DNA from: Paenarthrobacter sp. JL.01a
Lineage (GTDB): Bacteria; Actinomycetota; Actinomycetes; Actinomycetales; Micrococcaceae
Direction: 5' to 3'
NCBI RefSeq assembly: GCF_025452095.1
Contig: NZ_CP104877.1
Location: 1,922,001 to 1,986,000, forward strand
DNA length: 64,000 nucleotides
Of the stretch, positions 9,372 to 18,424 are shown piece by piece. Within the stretch, counting starts at the first letter, position 1; the number at the start of each line of letters is the position of its first letter. The position numbers and the translations under genes were made by a program. The notes beneath the pieces were generated by a model. It ran no database searches and was not told the DNA's origin. It worked only from the letters and a program-made list of their open reading frames with translations.

Positions 9372-9635
9372 GTGAAGAATTTCGAGACGCTGTTCGCAGA
9401 ACTGAGTGAGAAAGCAGCGACCCGCCCGGCAGGCTCGCGCACGGTAGCCGAGCTGGACTCCGGAATCCACGGCATCGGCAAAAAGGTGGTCGAAGAGGCC
9501 GCTGAAGTCTGGATGGCCGCGGAGTATGAATCGGACGAGGCTGCTGCTGAGGAAATCTCCCAGCTCCTGTACCACTTGCAGGTCCTCATGCTTGCCAAGG
9601 GCCTCAGCCTGGAAGACGTTTACAAGCATCTCTAG
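9372..9635 (+). CDS. hisE: Phosphoribosyl-ATP pyrophosphatase
   Basis: Second enzyme of histidine synthesis. The 87-residue all-alpha product has the MazG-like metal motif in [17 protein letters not shown] and [13 protein letters not shown]. The frame is open upstream to 9273, but family similarity ([14 protein letters not shown]) and the promoter position favour GTG 9372. hisG follows after 86 bases, which is the usual actinobacterial hisE-hisG order. Confidence 0.93.
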   Translation: MKNFETLFAELSEKAATRPAGSRTVAELDSGIHGIGKKVVEEAAEVWMAAEYESDEAAAEEISQLLYHLQVLMLAKGLSLEDVYKHL

Positions 9636-9721
9636 CCACGCCACTCCGCCTGCCCCCAGGCGGAGCCAGCCGCGTGGCCGAAGTGCCTGAAACCTCCATT
9701 CCAAACAGAAAGTCTCCCCAA

Positions 9722-10582
9722 ATGCTCCGTGTAGCAGTCCCCAACAAGGGATCCCTGTCCGAAGCCGCCTCCGCAATGCTGTCCGAGGCCGGATACCGCC
9801 AGCGCCGCGACTCCCGCGAACTGGTGATGGTTGATCCCGACAACGACATCGAATTCTTCTTCCTCCGTCCCCGTGACATCGCCGTGTATGTAGGCCAGGG
9901 AACCCTGGATGTCGGCATCACCGGCAGGGACCTCCTGCTTGATGCGAAGGTCGAAGCCGAAGAACTGCTTCCCCTTGGTTTTGCGCCCTCGACCTTCCGC
10001 TTCGCCGGCCCTGTTGGCGACTTCACCGGCGTCGAGCAGCTTGAAGGCAAGCGCCTGGCCACCAGCTACGACGGCCTCCTGCGCGACTACCTGGCCGAGC
10101 GTGGCGTCAACGCCAAGGTGGTCCGACTGGACGGCGCCGTGGAGTCCTCCGTCCGCCTCGGCGTAGCGGATGCCATCGCGGACGTGGTGGAAACCGGCAA
10201 CACCCTCAAGGCCGCCGGCATGGAAATTTTCGGTGACCCCATCCTGAAGTCCGAGGCCGTCTTGATCCGCCGGTCGGGCTCCGGTGGCGCCGCAAACGGG
10301 ACGGCCAAGGAAATCGATATCCTCATCCGCCGCCTCCAGGGTGTCCTGGTGGCGCGGCAGTACGTTTTGATGGACTATGACATCCGCAAGGACCTGGTCG
10401 AAGACGCCGCAGCACTGACTCCCGGCCTCGAGTCGCCCACGGTTTCCCCGCTGCGTGATTCCGACTGGGTGGCCGTGCGTTCCATGGTTCCCAAGAAGGA
10501 AACGAACCGCATCATGGACGAACTGTACGACCTCGGCGCCCGTGCCATCCTGGTCAGCAGCATCCACGCCTGCCGGATCTGA
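9722..10582 (+). CDS. hisG: ATP phosphoribosyltransferase (long form)
   Basis: Committed enzyme of histidine synthesis, joining ATP and PRPP. From ATG 9722 the product is 286 residues. It begins MLRVAVPNKGSLSE, carries the PRPP-loop region DVVETGNTLKAAG, and has the extra C-terminal regulatory (ACT-like) domain from about residue 210, so it belongs to the long form that does not need HisZ. The open frame to 9674 lacks family sequence. Histidine feedback inhibition is expected from the family. Confidence 0.95.
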   Translation: MLRVAVPNKGSLSEAASAMLSEAGYRQRRDSRELVMVDPDNDIEFFFLRPRDIAVYVGQGTLDVGITGRDLLLDAKVEAEELLPLGFAPSTFRFAGPVGDFTGVEQLEGKRLATSYDGLLRDYLAERGVNAKVVRLDGAVESSVRLGVADAIADVVETGNTLKAAGMEIFGDPILKSEAVLIRRSGSGGAANGTAKEIDILIRRLQGVLVARQYVLMDYDIRKDLVEDAAALTPGLESPTVSPLRDSDWVAVRSMVPKKETNRIMDELYDLGARAILVSSIHACRI

Positions 10583-10627
10583 CCCACGCACTGATCAACT
10601 GGAGCCAGCAGAACTGAGGAGCAGCAC

Positions 10628-11404
10628 ATGGCTGTAGCCGTACGCGTCATCCCATGCCTGGATGTGGACGCCGGTCGCGTCGTCAAGGGCGTCAACTTTG
10701 AAGGCCTTCGGGACGCCGGGGACCCGGTGGAACTTGCCCACCGATATGACAACGGCGGGGCAGACGAACTGACGTTCCTGGACGTCACTGCCTCATCCGG
10801 AAACCGTGAAACCACGTTCGACGTCGTTCGCCGCACCGCGGAAGAAGTGTTCATTCCCCTCACGGTGGGTGGAGGCGTCCGTGGCGTGGCCGAGGTCGAC
10901 AAGCTCCTGCGCTTCGGTGCAGACAAGGCATCCATCAACACGGCCGCAGTTGCCCGGCCCGAGGTGATCGACGAGATCACCCGGCACTTCGGCTCCCAGG
11001 TGCTGGTGCTCTCAGTCGACGCACGCCGTACCCGGGAAGGTGACGTTCCGACGTCGTCCGGTTTTGAAGTCACTACGCACGGCGGCCGCACCGGTACCGG
11101 AATCGACGCCATTGCCTGGGCGAAGGAAGCCGCTGACAGGGGAGTCGGGGAGATCCTGCTGAACTCCATTGACGCCGACGGCACCAAGGATGGCTTCGAC
11201 CTTGAACTTATCCGCCTGGTCCGTGCAGCGGTCAATATCCCGATCATCGCCTCCGGCGGAGCGGGAGCGCCCGAGCACTTCCCGCCGGCCGTCCAGGCAG
11301 GGGCCGACGCCGTGCTTGCGGCCTCGGTGTTCCACTTTGGTCCTGACGACATGATTTCCCAGGTCAAGACCGCCATCCGTGAGGCGGGCTTCGAAGTCCG
11401 CTGA
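10628..11404 (+). CDS. hisF: Imidazole glycerol phosphate synthase, cyclase subunit
   Basis: TIM-barrel subunit that, with HisH, makes imidazole glycerol phosphate and AICAR. The catalytic aspartates are visible in [17 protein letters not shown] and [11 protein letters not shown], and the phosphate-binding loops in VGGGVRG and [11 protein letters not shown]. At 258 residues it is full length. hisH and hisA are not in this window. A GAGGAG-type site precedes the ATG. Confidence 0.96.
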   Translation: MAVAVRVIPCLDVDAGRVVKGVNFEGLRDAGDPVELAHRYDNGGADELTFLDVTASSGNRETTFDVVRRTAEEVFIPLTVGGGVRGVAEVDKLLRFGADKASINTAAVARPEVIDEITRHFGSQVLVLSVDARRTREGDVPTSSGFEVTTHGGRTGTGIDAIAWAKEAADRGVGEILLNSIDADGTKDGFDLELIRLVRAAVNIPIIASGGAGAPEHFPPAVQAGADAVLAASVFHFGPDDMISQVKTAIREAGFEVR

Positions 11405-11421
11405 TTTCGCGCCGCAAACGT

Positions 11422-11486
11422 CCAACGCGGGGTCACTTATGGCCCATCATCCCCTCAGGGATGGGCCATAAGTGACCCCGCGTTGG
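11422..11486. terminator. Bidirectional terminator between hisF and the TIGR03085 gene
   Basis: A perfect 27-bp stem (11422-11448 with 11460-11486) with an 11-base loop fills the space between two convergent genes. Either strand would form it. No strong T-run is seen. Confidence 0.75.
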
Positions 11487-11489
11487 GAG

Positions 11490-12134
11490 TTAAAGTCCGA
11501 TGTCCGCTGACTGCAAAAGCGCGACGGCGTCCGGCTGGCCCTCGAAGGTGACCAAGGCTTGGTTGGTGCGGCCGTGGGCGTGCATCAGCAATTCGCCCGG
11601 CTCGCCAACGATGGCTACGGAAACGGGTGCGCGCTTGGCAACGTGCCGCGGGCCGGTGGGCCTGACCAGAACGATGCCAAGGTCCACGCCGCGGTACAGG
11701 AACGCTGCGCGCTTGATGAGGTCGTTCCAAAGAGCATCCGAATAGGCCTCATCCAGTGCCCGGGGCGCCCAGCGGTCGCCGGCTCGGCGGATGTCTTCGG
11801 TGTGTACGAAGAACTCGATGAGGTTGGAGGTCTCGTCCAGCGCCTTGATCTTCAACGGAGAGAAAGCCGGCGGGCCCGAGCGGAAGGTCTTGACGAGGTC
11901 TGCGTAGTCGTCGGTGGTCTTCAGTTGGGAGGCCAGTTTGGAGGTGGCTTTCTCTGACGCCTTGGCAAGGCGGGGGATCAACAATCCGACACCTACGGCG
12001 AATTTCCGCTCGCGCAGGAACAAGTGCGCGGCAAGGTCCCGTGTCCGCCACCCTTCACAGAGCGTGGGGGAGTCAGGTCCGGCCGCCAGCAGGGTTTCGG
12101 CCAGTACTTCTCGGGAGGGATCGACGAAATGCAT
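11490..12134 (-). CDS. TIGR03085-type DinB/maleylpyruvate-isomerase-like protein
   Basis: A 214-residue protein of the mycothiol-dependent maleylpyruvate isomerase N-terminal (DinB-like) superfamily. Typical parts are the early LCEGWRTRDLAAHLFLRER (helix with a metal-type His) and the middle IEFFVHTEDIRRA. The second family His is in that HTEDIRRA segment, so a metal site is likely. The ATG at 12134 matches the usual start MHFVDPSREVLAETLL better than the GTG at 12152. The biological role is unknown. It lies divergent to hisI, an arrangement I recall as common in Micrococcales. Confidence 0.75.
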   Translation of the reverse strand: MHFVDPSREVLAETLLAAGPDSPTLCEGWRTRDLAAHLFLRERKFAVGVGLLIPRLAKASEKATSKLASQLKTTDDYADLVKTFRSGPPAFSPLKIKALDETSNLIEFFVHTEDIRRAGDRWAPRALDEAYSDALWNDLIKRAAFLYRGVDLGIVLVRPTGPRHVAKRAPVSVAIVGEPGELLMHAHGRTNQALVTFEGQPDAVALLQSADIGL

Positions 12135-12142
12135 CACTTGTG

Positions 12143-12148
12143 AAACTA
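12143..12148 (-). promoter_or_regulatory. -10 element for the TIGR03085 gene, probably leaderless
   Basis: On the minus strand TAGTTT ends 8 bases before ATG 12134, and no ribosome-binding site lies between. The spacing suits a leaderless transcript. Confidence 0.35.
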
Positions 12149-12211
12149 GCACGATCGGCGCGCTCTTGCGCAGTGGAACCGCCGCAGAACAGCCAGTCCC
12201 GGCAAAGGCAC

Positions 12212-12217
12212 TAGACT
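12212..12217 (+). promoter_or_regulatory. -10 element of a probable leaderless hisI transcript
   Basis: TAGACT at 12212-12217 is followed by exactly 7 bases and then the hisI ATG at 12225. The spacing is the same as at hisE. No Shine-Dalgarno sequence is present. Confidence 0.5.
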
Positions 12218-12224
12218 TGATCTG

Positions 12225-12641
12225 ATGTCAGAGCAGTCCGCCCCCAGCCCCTCTCCCGCCGTGGAGCCTTCCAGTGACCCCACGGGTCCGTTGCCGCAGG
12301 AGATCGCGGACGCCCTCAAGCGCGATTCCGCGGGCCTTGTAGCCGCAATTGTCCAACAGCATGACACCAACGAGGTCCTGATGCTCGGGTGGATGGATGA
12401 CGAGGCACTCCACCGCACCATGACCACCGGGCGCGTCACGTTCTACTCCCGCTCCCGCCAGGAGTACTGGCGCAAGGGCGACACTTCCGGACACGTACAG
12501 TTCGTGAAGTCAGTCGCCCTGGACTGCGACGGCGACGCCCTCCTGATCCGCGTGGACCAGATCGGCGCAGCCTGCCACACCGGAACCCGGACCTGCTTCG
12601 ATGGTCGCGACTTCACGGTCGTTACGGGTCACCGCGACTAA
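12225..12641 (+). CDS. hisI: Phosphoribosyl-AMP cyclohydrolase
   Basis: Third enzyme of histidine synthesis, cyclohydrolase domain only (138 residues), matching the separate hisE upstream. After a ~25-residue Pro/Ser-rich leader come [31 protein letters not shown], the metal site DCDGDALL, and the zinc Cys/His segment [12 protein letters not shown]. trpE follows after 60 bases on the same strand. Confidence 0.95.
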   Translation: MSEQSAPSPSPAVEPSSDPTGPLPQEIADALKRDSAGLVAAIVQQHDTNEVLMLGWMDDEALHRTMTTGRVTFYSRSRQEYWRKGDTSGHVQFVKSVALDCDGDALLIRVDQIGAACHTGTRTCFDGRDFTVVTGHRD

Positions 12642-12701
12642 AGGCACCCAGCACTTTCCACTGACGCACCACCTCAGACCAAAAGGCGGAGAACAATAGC
12701 C

Positions 12702-14282
12702 ATGCAGGACCTTGGAATCATCAGCCCGGGCCTGGAAGAGTTCCGGGAACTCGCCGTCCACAGCCGTGTCATCCCTGTACGCCTGAAAGTCCTGGCCGAC
12801 GCCGAGACCCCGATCGGGCTTTATCGGAAACTGGCCAAGGGACAACCGGGTACCTTCCTCCTGGAGTCAGCGGCCGTTGGGGGCGCCTGGTCGCGCTACT
12901 CCTTCATCGGTTCAAAGTCCCGCGCCACACTGACTACCAAGGACGGTCAGGCGCACTGGATCGGTGAGCCGCCGGTAGGAGTGCCCGTTTCCGGCAACCC
13001 CGTCGAAGCCGTCCGCGACACGATTGCCGCGCTGCAGACCGACCGCTTCGAGGGCCTGCCGCCTTTCACCTCCGGCCTGGTGGGCTTCCTTGGCTGGGAA
13101 TCCGTCCGTCACTGGGAGCGCTTGACCTCCCCGCCCGAGGATGACCTGCAACTGCCGGAGATGGCGCTGAACCTGGTCACAGACATGGCCGTCCACGACA
13201 ACGTCGACGGTACGGTCCTCCTGATTGCCAACGCCATCAATTTTGACGACAGCACCGAACGGGTGGACGAGGCCTGGCACGACGCCGTGGCCCGTGTGAA
13301 GGGGCTTCTGGAGCAGATCAGCACGCCCGTGCCCCAGCCTGTTTCCGTGCTGGACACCGCAGCGTTGGACTTCGCCTCCAGCGTGCAGGAACGCTGGGAG
13401 GAGGCCAAGTACCTGGAAGCCATCGACCGCGGGAAAGAAGCCATCGTGGACGGCGAGGTTTTCCAGGTGGTGATCTCGCGACGCTTCGAGATGGAATGCG
13501 CCGCTGATCCCTTGGACGTCTACCGCGTGCTGCGCAACACCAACCCCAGCCCGTACATGTACCTCTTCAGCCTGGAGGATGCGGACGGCCGGGAGTACTC
13601 GATCGTTGGCTCTTCGCCCGAAGCGCTGGTGACGGTGACCGGTGATGAAGTCATTACCCACCCGATCGCCGGGTCACGTCCGCGAGGCAAGACTGTCGAG
13701 GCCGACAAGGCCCTGGCGACGGAGCTGCTGGCGGACCAGAAGGAACGGGCCGAACACCTGATGCTCGTGGACCTGTCCCGCAACGACCTCTCCAAGGTGT
13801 GTGTGGCCGGGACGGTCGATGTCACCCAGTTCATGGAAGTGGAACGCTTCAGCCACATCATGCACTTGGTCTCCACGGTGGTGGGCGAGCTCGCTCCGCA
13901 CGCGAAGGCCTACGACGTCCTGAAGGCCACCTTCCCGGCCGGCACGCTGTCCGGCGCCCCCAAGCCCCGTGCGCTCAGGCTCCTGGATGAACTCGAACCC
14001 CACCGCCGCGGCATTTATGGCGGCGTGGTGGGCTACCTGGACTTCGCAGGCGACATGGACATGGCGATCGCCATCCGTTCAGCGCTGCTCCGCGAAGGCC
14101 GTGCCTACGTCCAGGCCGGCGGCGGAATCGTCGCGGACTCGCACAACCCTTCCGAGGCTCTGGAGACAGTGAACAAGGCGGCTGCTCCGCTGCGCGCCGT
14201 GCACACCGCCGGCTCGCTGCAGAACATTGCGGTGGATTCGGACCAGGACGGAACGCCCGACGGCGGGACGCCCGCCCCGTGA
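12702..14282 (+). CDS. trpE: Anthranilate synthase component I
   Basis: Converts chorismate to anthranilate using ammonia from TrpG. At 526 residues it is full length. The N-terminal domain has the LLESAAVGG..RYSFIG region that carries the tryptophan-feedback pocket (LLES). The chorismate-binding domain has GEVFQVVISRRF, HPIAGSRPRG, DLSRNDLSKVC and TFPAGTLSGAPKPRA. trpG and trpD are not nearby, so the subunit partner is encoded elsewhere. A GGCGGAGAA ribosome site precedes ATG 12702. Confidence 0.96.
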   Translation: MQDLGIISPGLEEFRELAVHSRVIPVRLKVLADAETPIGLYRKLAKGQPGTFLLESAAVGGAWSRYSFIGSKSRATLTTKDGQAHWIGEPPVGVPVSGNPVEAVRDTIAALQTDRFEGLPPFTSGLVGFLGWESVRHWERLTSPPEDDLQLPEMALNLVTDMAVHDNVDGTVLLIANAINFDDSTERVDEAWHDAVARVKGLLEQISTPVPQPVSVLDTAALDFASSVQERWEEAKYLEAIDRGKEAIVDGEVFQVVISRRFEMECAADPLDVYRVLRNTNPSPYMYLFSLEDADGREYSIVGSSPEALVTVTGDEVITHPIAGSRPRGKTVEADKALATELLADQKERAEHLMLVDLSRNDLSKVCVAGTVDVTQFMEVERFSHIMHLVSTVVGELAPHAKAYDVLKATFPAGTLSGAPKPRALRLLDELEPHRRGIYGGVVGYLDFAGDMDMAIAIRSALLREGRAYVQAGGGIVADSHNPSEALETVNKAAAPLRAVHTAGSLQNIAVDSDQDGTPDGGTPAP

Positions 14283-14884
14283 GCGCCGACGCAGCCGCAT
14301 CATCTCCCGTGAAGGCCTCACCCCGCTGGGCCCGCAAGTCCACCTTGGTCCTCGCGGCCGTAGTGCTTGCCCTGGCAGTCTTCGGGACCACTACGCAGAC
14401 CTGGATCGAGGTGCAGCTGGATCCCGCAGGTGTGCCTGACAGTAATCTCCACGTGCCGGGCAACAAAGCTGCCACCGCTGTCACCGCATTGGCATTGGTG
14501 GCTTTGGCCGGTGGCTTGGCGGCGTCCATCGCAGGGCGGGTGGCGCGCTGGATCATTGCCGTCATCATTGCCTTCTCCGCCGCCGGAATTATCCTGGCCG
14601 CCGCCACGGTGCTCGCCGATCCGCTCGGTGCCGCCCAAGGTTCCATCGCAGCGGCGACGGGAGTCGCCGGTGGACAGGCGGGCGTAGCAGGCACGGCATT
14701 CCCGGTGGTGGCCATAGTCGCTGGCGCGCTGCTGGCCTTGTGCGCCGTGGTGCTGCCGTTGGCCGGACGGTACTGGAAAACCAGGACCAAGTACGACGCC
14801 GGTTCCAGGGGCAGGCAGGACGGTCAGCCAGTGGACGAGATCGACAGTTGGGACAGCCTCTCACGGGGCGAGGACCCTACGTAG
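14279..14884 (+). CDS. Trp-associated membrane protein (TIGR02234 type)
   Basis: A 201-residue protein with four clear hydrophobic spans (about residues 22-42, 65-85, 91-112 and 140-163), a short extracytoplasmic loop after span 1 (TQTWIEVQLD) and a charged C-terminal tail. Proteins of this type sit in actinobacterial trp clusters, but their role is not established; export or sensing of an aromatic compound has been imagined. Its GTG overlaps the trpE stop, so its expression is tied to trpE. Confidence 0.8.
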   Translation: MSADAAASSPVKASPRWARKSTLVLAAVVLALAVFGTTTQTWIEVQLDPAGVPDSNLHVPGNKAATAVTALALVALAGGLAASIAGRVARWIIAVIIAFSAAGIILAAATVLADPLGAAQGSIAAATGVAGGQAGVAGTAFPVVAIVAGALLALCAVVLPLAGRYWKTRTKYDAGSRGRQDGQPVDEIDSWDSLSRGEDPT

Positions 14885-14933
14885 GCGGGCGAGAGCAAAG
14901 TTTCGGTGCGACGTTGCGCAAGCGTTGCCCCTC

Positions 14934-14959
14934 GCGTCGGCGATGTCCCCGGCCGACGC
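14934..14959 (+). terminator. Hairpin in the trp cluster before the HGxxPAAW gene
   Basis: GCGTCGGC (14934-14941) pairs with GCCGACGC (14952-14959) across a 10-base loop. It lies about 50 bases after the Trp-associated membrane protein gene, with no T-run. It could set relative expression within the operon. Confidence 0.35.
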
Positions 14960-15006
14960 CAATAAATGGCAGAATGTAAGCAGTATTCATCCTGAGGAGA
15001 TTTCAC

Positions 15007-15279
15007 ATGAGCAAAACAACAGTGTCCGCACACCAAGCTGAATCCACCATGGCCAGCCACGCTGACGCCATCGGTCACGGAAACAGCCCGGCTGCCTGGA
15101 CCTGCGTGATTGTGATGCTGGTTGGCGCCTTGATTTCCTCCATTGCTTTCGTCATTGCCAGCACCCCGATTTTCGTTGGCGGCCTGGTTGTCATGATTAT
15201 CGGCCTCATCGTTGGCCTGGTAATGCGCAAGGCGGGCTACGGAGTGGGCGGCAGCAAGCTGCAGAACAACGGCCACTAA
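15007..15279 (+). CDS. HGxxPAAW family small membrane protein
   Basis: A 90-residue protein with the family signature HGNSPAAW at residues 24-31, followed by two transmembrane helices (about 33-52 and 56-76) and a short basic and polar tail. The family recurs inside actinobacterial trp clusters between the Trp membrane protein and trpC, and its role is unknown. A strong CTGAGGAGA site precedes the ATG. Only two bases separate its stop from the GTG of trpC. Confidence 0.8.
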   Translation: MSKTTVSAHQAESTMASHADAIGHGNSPAAWTCVIVMLVGALISSIAFVIASTPIFVGGLVVMIIGLIVGLVMRKAGYGVGGSKLQNNGH

Positions 15280-15281
15280 TC

Positions 15282-16100
15282 GTGACCGTTCTTGATGACA
15301 TCATCGTTGGCGTCAAGGAGGACCTGGAGGCACGGCGCGCCCTTGTGTCGCTCGACGAGCTGAAGGAACGCGCCGCCGCAGCTGCACCTGCACGTGATGC
15401 CTGGGCAGCCCTGGGCGGTTCTTCGACCGATCGCAGCGAACTCAAAGTCATCGCCGAAATCAAGCGGAAGAGCCCCTCCAAGGGTGACCTCGCCTCCATC
15501 GCCGATCCCGCATCGCTGGCAGTGCAGTACGCGGACGGCGGAGCTTCCGTCATCAGCGTGCTCACCGAGCAGCGCCGCTTCGGGGGATCGCTGGCGGACC
15601 TCGACGCCGTACGTGCCGCCGTCGAAACGCCTTTGCTCCGCAAGGATTTCACGGTTGACGAGTACCAGATCTGGGAAGCCCGGGCCCACGGCGCGGACCT
15701 CATCCTGCTCATTGTCGCGGCCTTGACCGACGAAGAGTTGGTCCGGTTCAGCGCATTGAGCCACGAGCTCGGCATGAACGTCCTGGTGGAAACGCACACC
15801 GAGGAAGAGATTGAGCGGGCTGTCGCTGCGAAGGCCAGGATTGTCGGCATCAACGTGCGGAACCTCAAAACGCTCGACGTCGACCGCTCCGTTTTCGGTT
15901 CGCTGGCAGGCCTGATTCCCGCTGGGGCAGTCGTGGTGGCCGAGTCGGGGGTCAGGGGTGCCGATGACGTGGCGCACTACGCCGCAGGTGGCGCCAACGC
16001 CATCCTGGTGGGCGAAGCGCTGGTCAGCGATTCCACCCCGCGCGAGCGGATTACCGAATTCAAGGCAGCTGGAGCTGCCGCCATCGCCGTCAGGAACTGA
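15282..16100 (+). CDS. trpC: Indole-3-glycerol phosphate synthase
   Basis: TIM-barrel enzyme closing the indole ring. The 272 residues contain the catalytic Lys/Glu segments IAEIKRKSPSKG and PLLRKDFTVDEYQIWEARAHGAD, the downstream INVRNLKTLDVD and VAESGVRGADD, and the phosphate loop NAILVGEALV. The GTG start at 15282 matches the family N-terminus VLDDIIVGVKEDLEAR. No TrpF domain is fused to it. Confidence 0.95.
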   Translation: MTVLDDIIVGVKEDLEARRALVSLDELKERAAAAAPARDAWAALGGSSTDRSELKVIAEIKRKSPSKGDLASIADPASLAVQYADGGASVISVLTEQRRFGGSLADLDAVRAAVETPLLRKDFTVDEYQIWEARAHGADLILLIVAALTDEELVRFSALSHELGMNVLVETHTEEEIERAVAAKARIVGINVRNLKTLDVDRSVFGSLAGLIPAGAVVVAESGVRGADDVAHYAAGGANAILVGEALVSDSTPRERITEFKAAGAAAIAVRN

Positions 16101-16130
16101 GGCAGTTACTGAATCACGGCGAGCAGTCAT

Positions 16131-16163
16131 AAGGCAGCCCGGGCTCGAGCCCGTGGCTGCCTT
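16131..16163 (+). terminator. Hairpin in the trpC-trpB intergenic region
   Basis: AAGGCAGCC (16131-16139) pairs with GGCTGCCTT (16155-16163). The inner bases 16140-16153 contain the palindrome GGGCTCGAGCCC, so a long composite stem forms. It starts 30 bases after trpC and ends 40 bases before trpB, with no T-run. It may be an attenuator, an RNA-processing site, or a partial terminator. Confidence 0.4.
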
Positions 16164-16202
16164 GTGGCACGTGGAACTACCCAAAGAACTAACTGGAACA
16201 GG

Positions 16203-17591
16203 ATGGTGAGACTGATGGTCGACGCGCCAACAGCCGGCTCGGAAGAGAATGCTGCAGATGCATTCCTGCAAGGCGGCCCTTCGCTGCGCAACGCATCGGG
16301 GCCCTACTTCGGAAGCTACGGCGGACGCTGGATGCCCGAGTCTCTCATCGCCGCGTTGGACGAAGTGCAGGATACCTTCGAAAAAGCCAAGGCCGATCCC
16401 GATTTCATCGCCGAGCTGAAGGACCTCAACAAGAACTACTCCGGCCGGCCGTCCCTGCTGACGGAGGCCAAGCGCTTCTCGGCGCACGCCGGTGGAGCAC
16501 GCATCTTCCTCAAGCGGGAGGACCTCAACCACACCGGTTCGCACAAGATCAACAACGTGCTGGGACAGGCACTGCTGGCCAAGCGCATGGGCAAGACCCG
16601 CGTTATTGCCGAGACCGGTGCCGGGCAGCATGGTGTTGCCAGCGCAACGGCCGCGGCACTGCTGGGGCTCGAGTGCGTGGTTTACATGGGGGCCGAGGAT
16701 TGCCGTCGCCAGGCCTTGAACGTCGCGCGGATGCAGTTGCTTGGTGCAACTGTCGTTCCGGTCACCAACGGCTCCCAGACGCTGAAGGACGCCATCAACG
16801 ACGCCCTTCGCGACTGGGTCTCCAACGTGGAGAACACCCACTACCTTCTGGGCACTGCTGCAGGAGCGCACCCGTTCCCGGCAATGGTCCGCTACTTCCA
16901 CGAAGTCATCGGCGAAGAAGCGCGGAGCCAGATCCTCGAGCAGACCGGAAAGCTCCCGGATGCCATCTGCGCGTGCATCGGCGGCGGATCCAACGCGATC
17001 GGCCTGTTCCACGCGTTCCTGGACGACGCTTCGGTGAAGATCTACGGTTTTGAGGCCGGCGGAGAAGGTGTGGAAACCGGCCGGCACGCAGCGGCCATTT
17101 CCTTGGGCCGCCCCGGTGTGCTTCATGGCGCGCGTTCGTACCTCATGCAGGACGAAGACGGACAGACCATTGAGTCCCACTCCATTTCCGCTGGCCTGGA
17201 CTACCCCAGCGTTGGACCTGAGCACTCCTACCTCGCTGACATCGGGCGCGTAAGCTACGAGGCCGTCACGGACACCGAAGCGATGGATGCGTTCAGCCTC
17301 CTGTGCCGGACCGAAGGCATCATTCCCGCCATCGAGTCCTCGCACGCGCTGGCAGGTGCCATCAAGATTGGCCACCGCCTAACTGTTGGCAAGGACGACC
17401 CGTCCGAGGTCACGGTGATCGTGAACCTGTCTGGGCGTGGTGACAAGGACGTGGAAACCGCCGCGGCCTGGTTCAACATGCTCGATGATGAGGGGCACGT
17501 CAAGGGCACCACCCTGTCCACCCGCAAGCCCAAGGGGCCGTCCGAGCGCGGGGCTGAAGCATCGGCGGACGAGAACGAGGACCAGAACTGA
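16203..17591 (+). CDS. trpB: Tryptophan synthase beta subunit
   Basis: PLP enzyme joining indole to serine. The PLP-lysine segment is [15 protein letters not shown], the catalytic glutamate is in [10 protein letters not shown], and the phosphate-binding glycine loop is GGGSNAIG. The ORF is open from GTG 16164, but those first codons run out of the upstream hairpin and are not family-like. ATG 16203 or ATG 16215 are the likely starts. About 25 charged residues extend the C-terminus. The stop overlaps the trpA ATG. Confidence 0.94.
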   Translation: MVRLMVDAPTAGSEENAADAFLQGGPSLRNASGPYFGSYGGRWMPESLIAALDEVQDTFEKAKADPDFIAELKDLNKNYSGRPSLLTEAKRFSAHAGGARIFLKREDLNHTGSHKINNVLGQALLAKRMGKTRVIAETGAGQHGVASATAAALLGLECVVYMGAEDCRRQALNVARMQLLGATVVPVTNGSQTLKDAINDALRDWVSNVENTHYLLGTAAGAHPFPAMVRYFHEVIGEEARSQILEQTGKLPDAICACIGGGSNAIGLFHAFLDDASVKIYGFEAGGEGVETGRHAAAISLGRPGVLHGARSYLMQDEDGQTIESHSISAGLDYPSVGPEHSYLADIGRVSYEAVTDTEAMDAFSLLCRTEGIIPAIESSHALAGAIKIGHRLTVGKDDPSEVTVIVNLSGRGDKDVETAAAWFNMLDDEGHVKGTTLSTRKPKGPSERGAEASADENEDQN

Positions 17592-18403
17592 TGAACGAGC
17601 AAACCGCCAGCAAGTCCGCTGCCGCCATCGATAAGGCCCGCGCAGAAGGCCGCGCCGCCTTGGTGGGCTACCTTCCCGCCGGGTACCCGACGGTCAAGGA
17701 AAGCATCGAAGCAGGTATCGCTTTGGCCCGTAACGGCGCCGACCTGATCGAGATCGGCATCCCGTACTCCGACCCCGTCATGGACGGCCCGGTCATCCAG
17801 GCAGCTACCACGGAGGCCATCTCCAACGGATTCCGCGTAGCAGACGTTTTTGACGTGGTTGCGGGGATCACGGCAACCACCGATGCTGCGGTGCTGGTGA
17901 TGACGTACTGGAACCCGGTCATGCGCATGGGCGTCGATGAATTCTCCCGTCGCCTGGCGGAAGCCGGGGGAGCGGGGCTCATTACGCCGGACCTCGTTCC
18001 TGACGAAGCCGGTGAGTGGTTCGAAGCTTCAGACAAGTACGGACTGGACCGCGTGTTCCTGGTGGCACCCTCGTCCACGCCTGAGCGGCTCGACATGACC
18101 GTCAAGGCGAGCCGGGGGTTCGTTTACGCCGTGTCCATCATGGGTGTTACCGGCACTCGGACTTCGGTCAGCAGCGCTGCCGAGGAAGTCGTGGCCCGTG
18201 CCCACGCGGCCGGTGCTGACCGGGTCTGTGTAGGCCTTGGCGTCTCCAACCCGGACCACGTCCGTGAGATCGCTGTGTACGCCGATGGAGTCATCGTGGG
18301 CACCGCCCTGGTGGCGGCCCTCCGCGATGGCGGTGTGGACGCCGTCGGGCAACTGACCAAGAACCTCAGCGCCGGCCTGGGCCGCGCCGCTGCAGAAGCC
18401 TAG
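17591..18403 (+). CDS. trpA: Tryptophan synthase alpha subunit
   Basis: Cleaves indole-3-glycerol phosphate and passes indole to TrpB. In the 270 residues the signature LIEIGIPYSDPVMDGPVIQAA carries the catalytic Glu and Asp. The phosphate-binding end (VGLGVSNPDHVREI, DGVIVGTALV) is intact. ATGA coupling with trpB suits the alpha2-beta2 complex. lgt follows after 21 bases, so it may be co-transcribed. Confidence 0.96.
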   Translation: MNEQTASKSAAAIDKARAEGRAALVGYLPAGYPTVKESIEAGIALARNGADLIEIGIPYSDPVMDGPVIQAATTEAISNGFRVADVFDVVAGITATTDAAVLVMTYWNPVMRMGVDEFSRRLAEAGGAGLITPDLVPDEAGEWFEASDKYGLDRVFLVAPSSTPERLDMTVKASRGFVYAVSIMGVTGTRTSVSSAAEEVVARAHAAGADRVCVGLGVSNPDHVREIAVYADGVIVGTALVAALRDGGVDAVGQLTKNLSAGLGRAAAEA

Positions 18404-18424
18404 GAAAAGGAAACAGCGAAGCGC

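Noticed and set aside
12642..12701. A trp leader peptide/attenuator before trpE
   Set aside because: The gap is only 60 bases, and no short ORF with Trp codons or paired hairpins was found there.
15276..17375. A 699-codon minus-strand frame opposite trpC and trpB
   Set aside because: It lies wholly antisense to two well-supported enzyme genes and shows no family motif.
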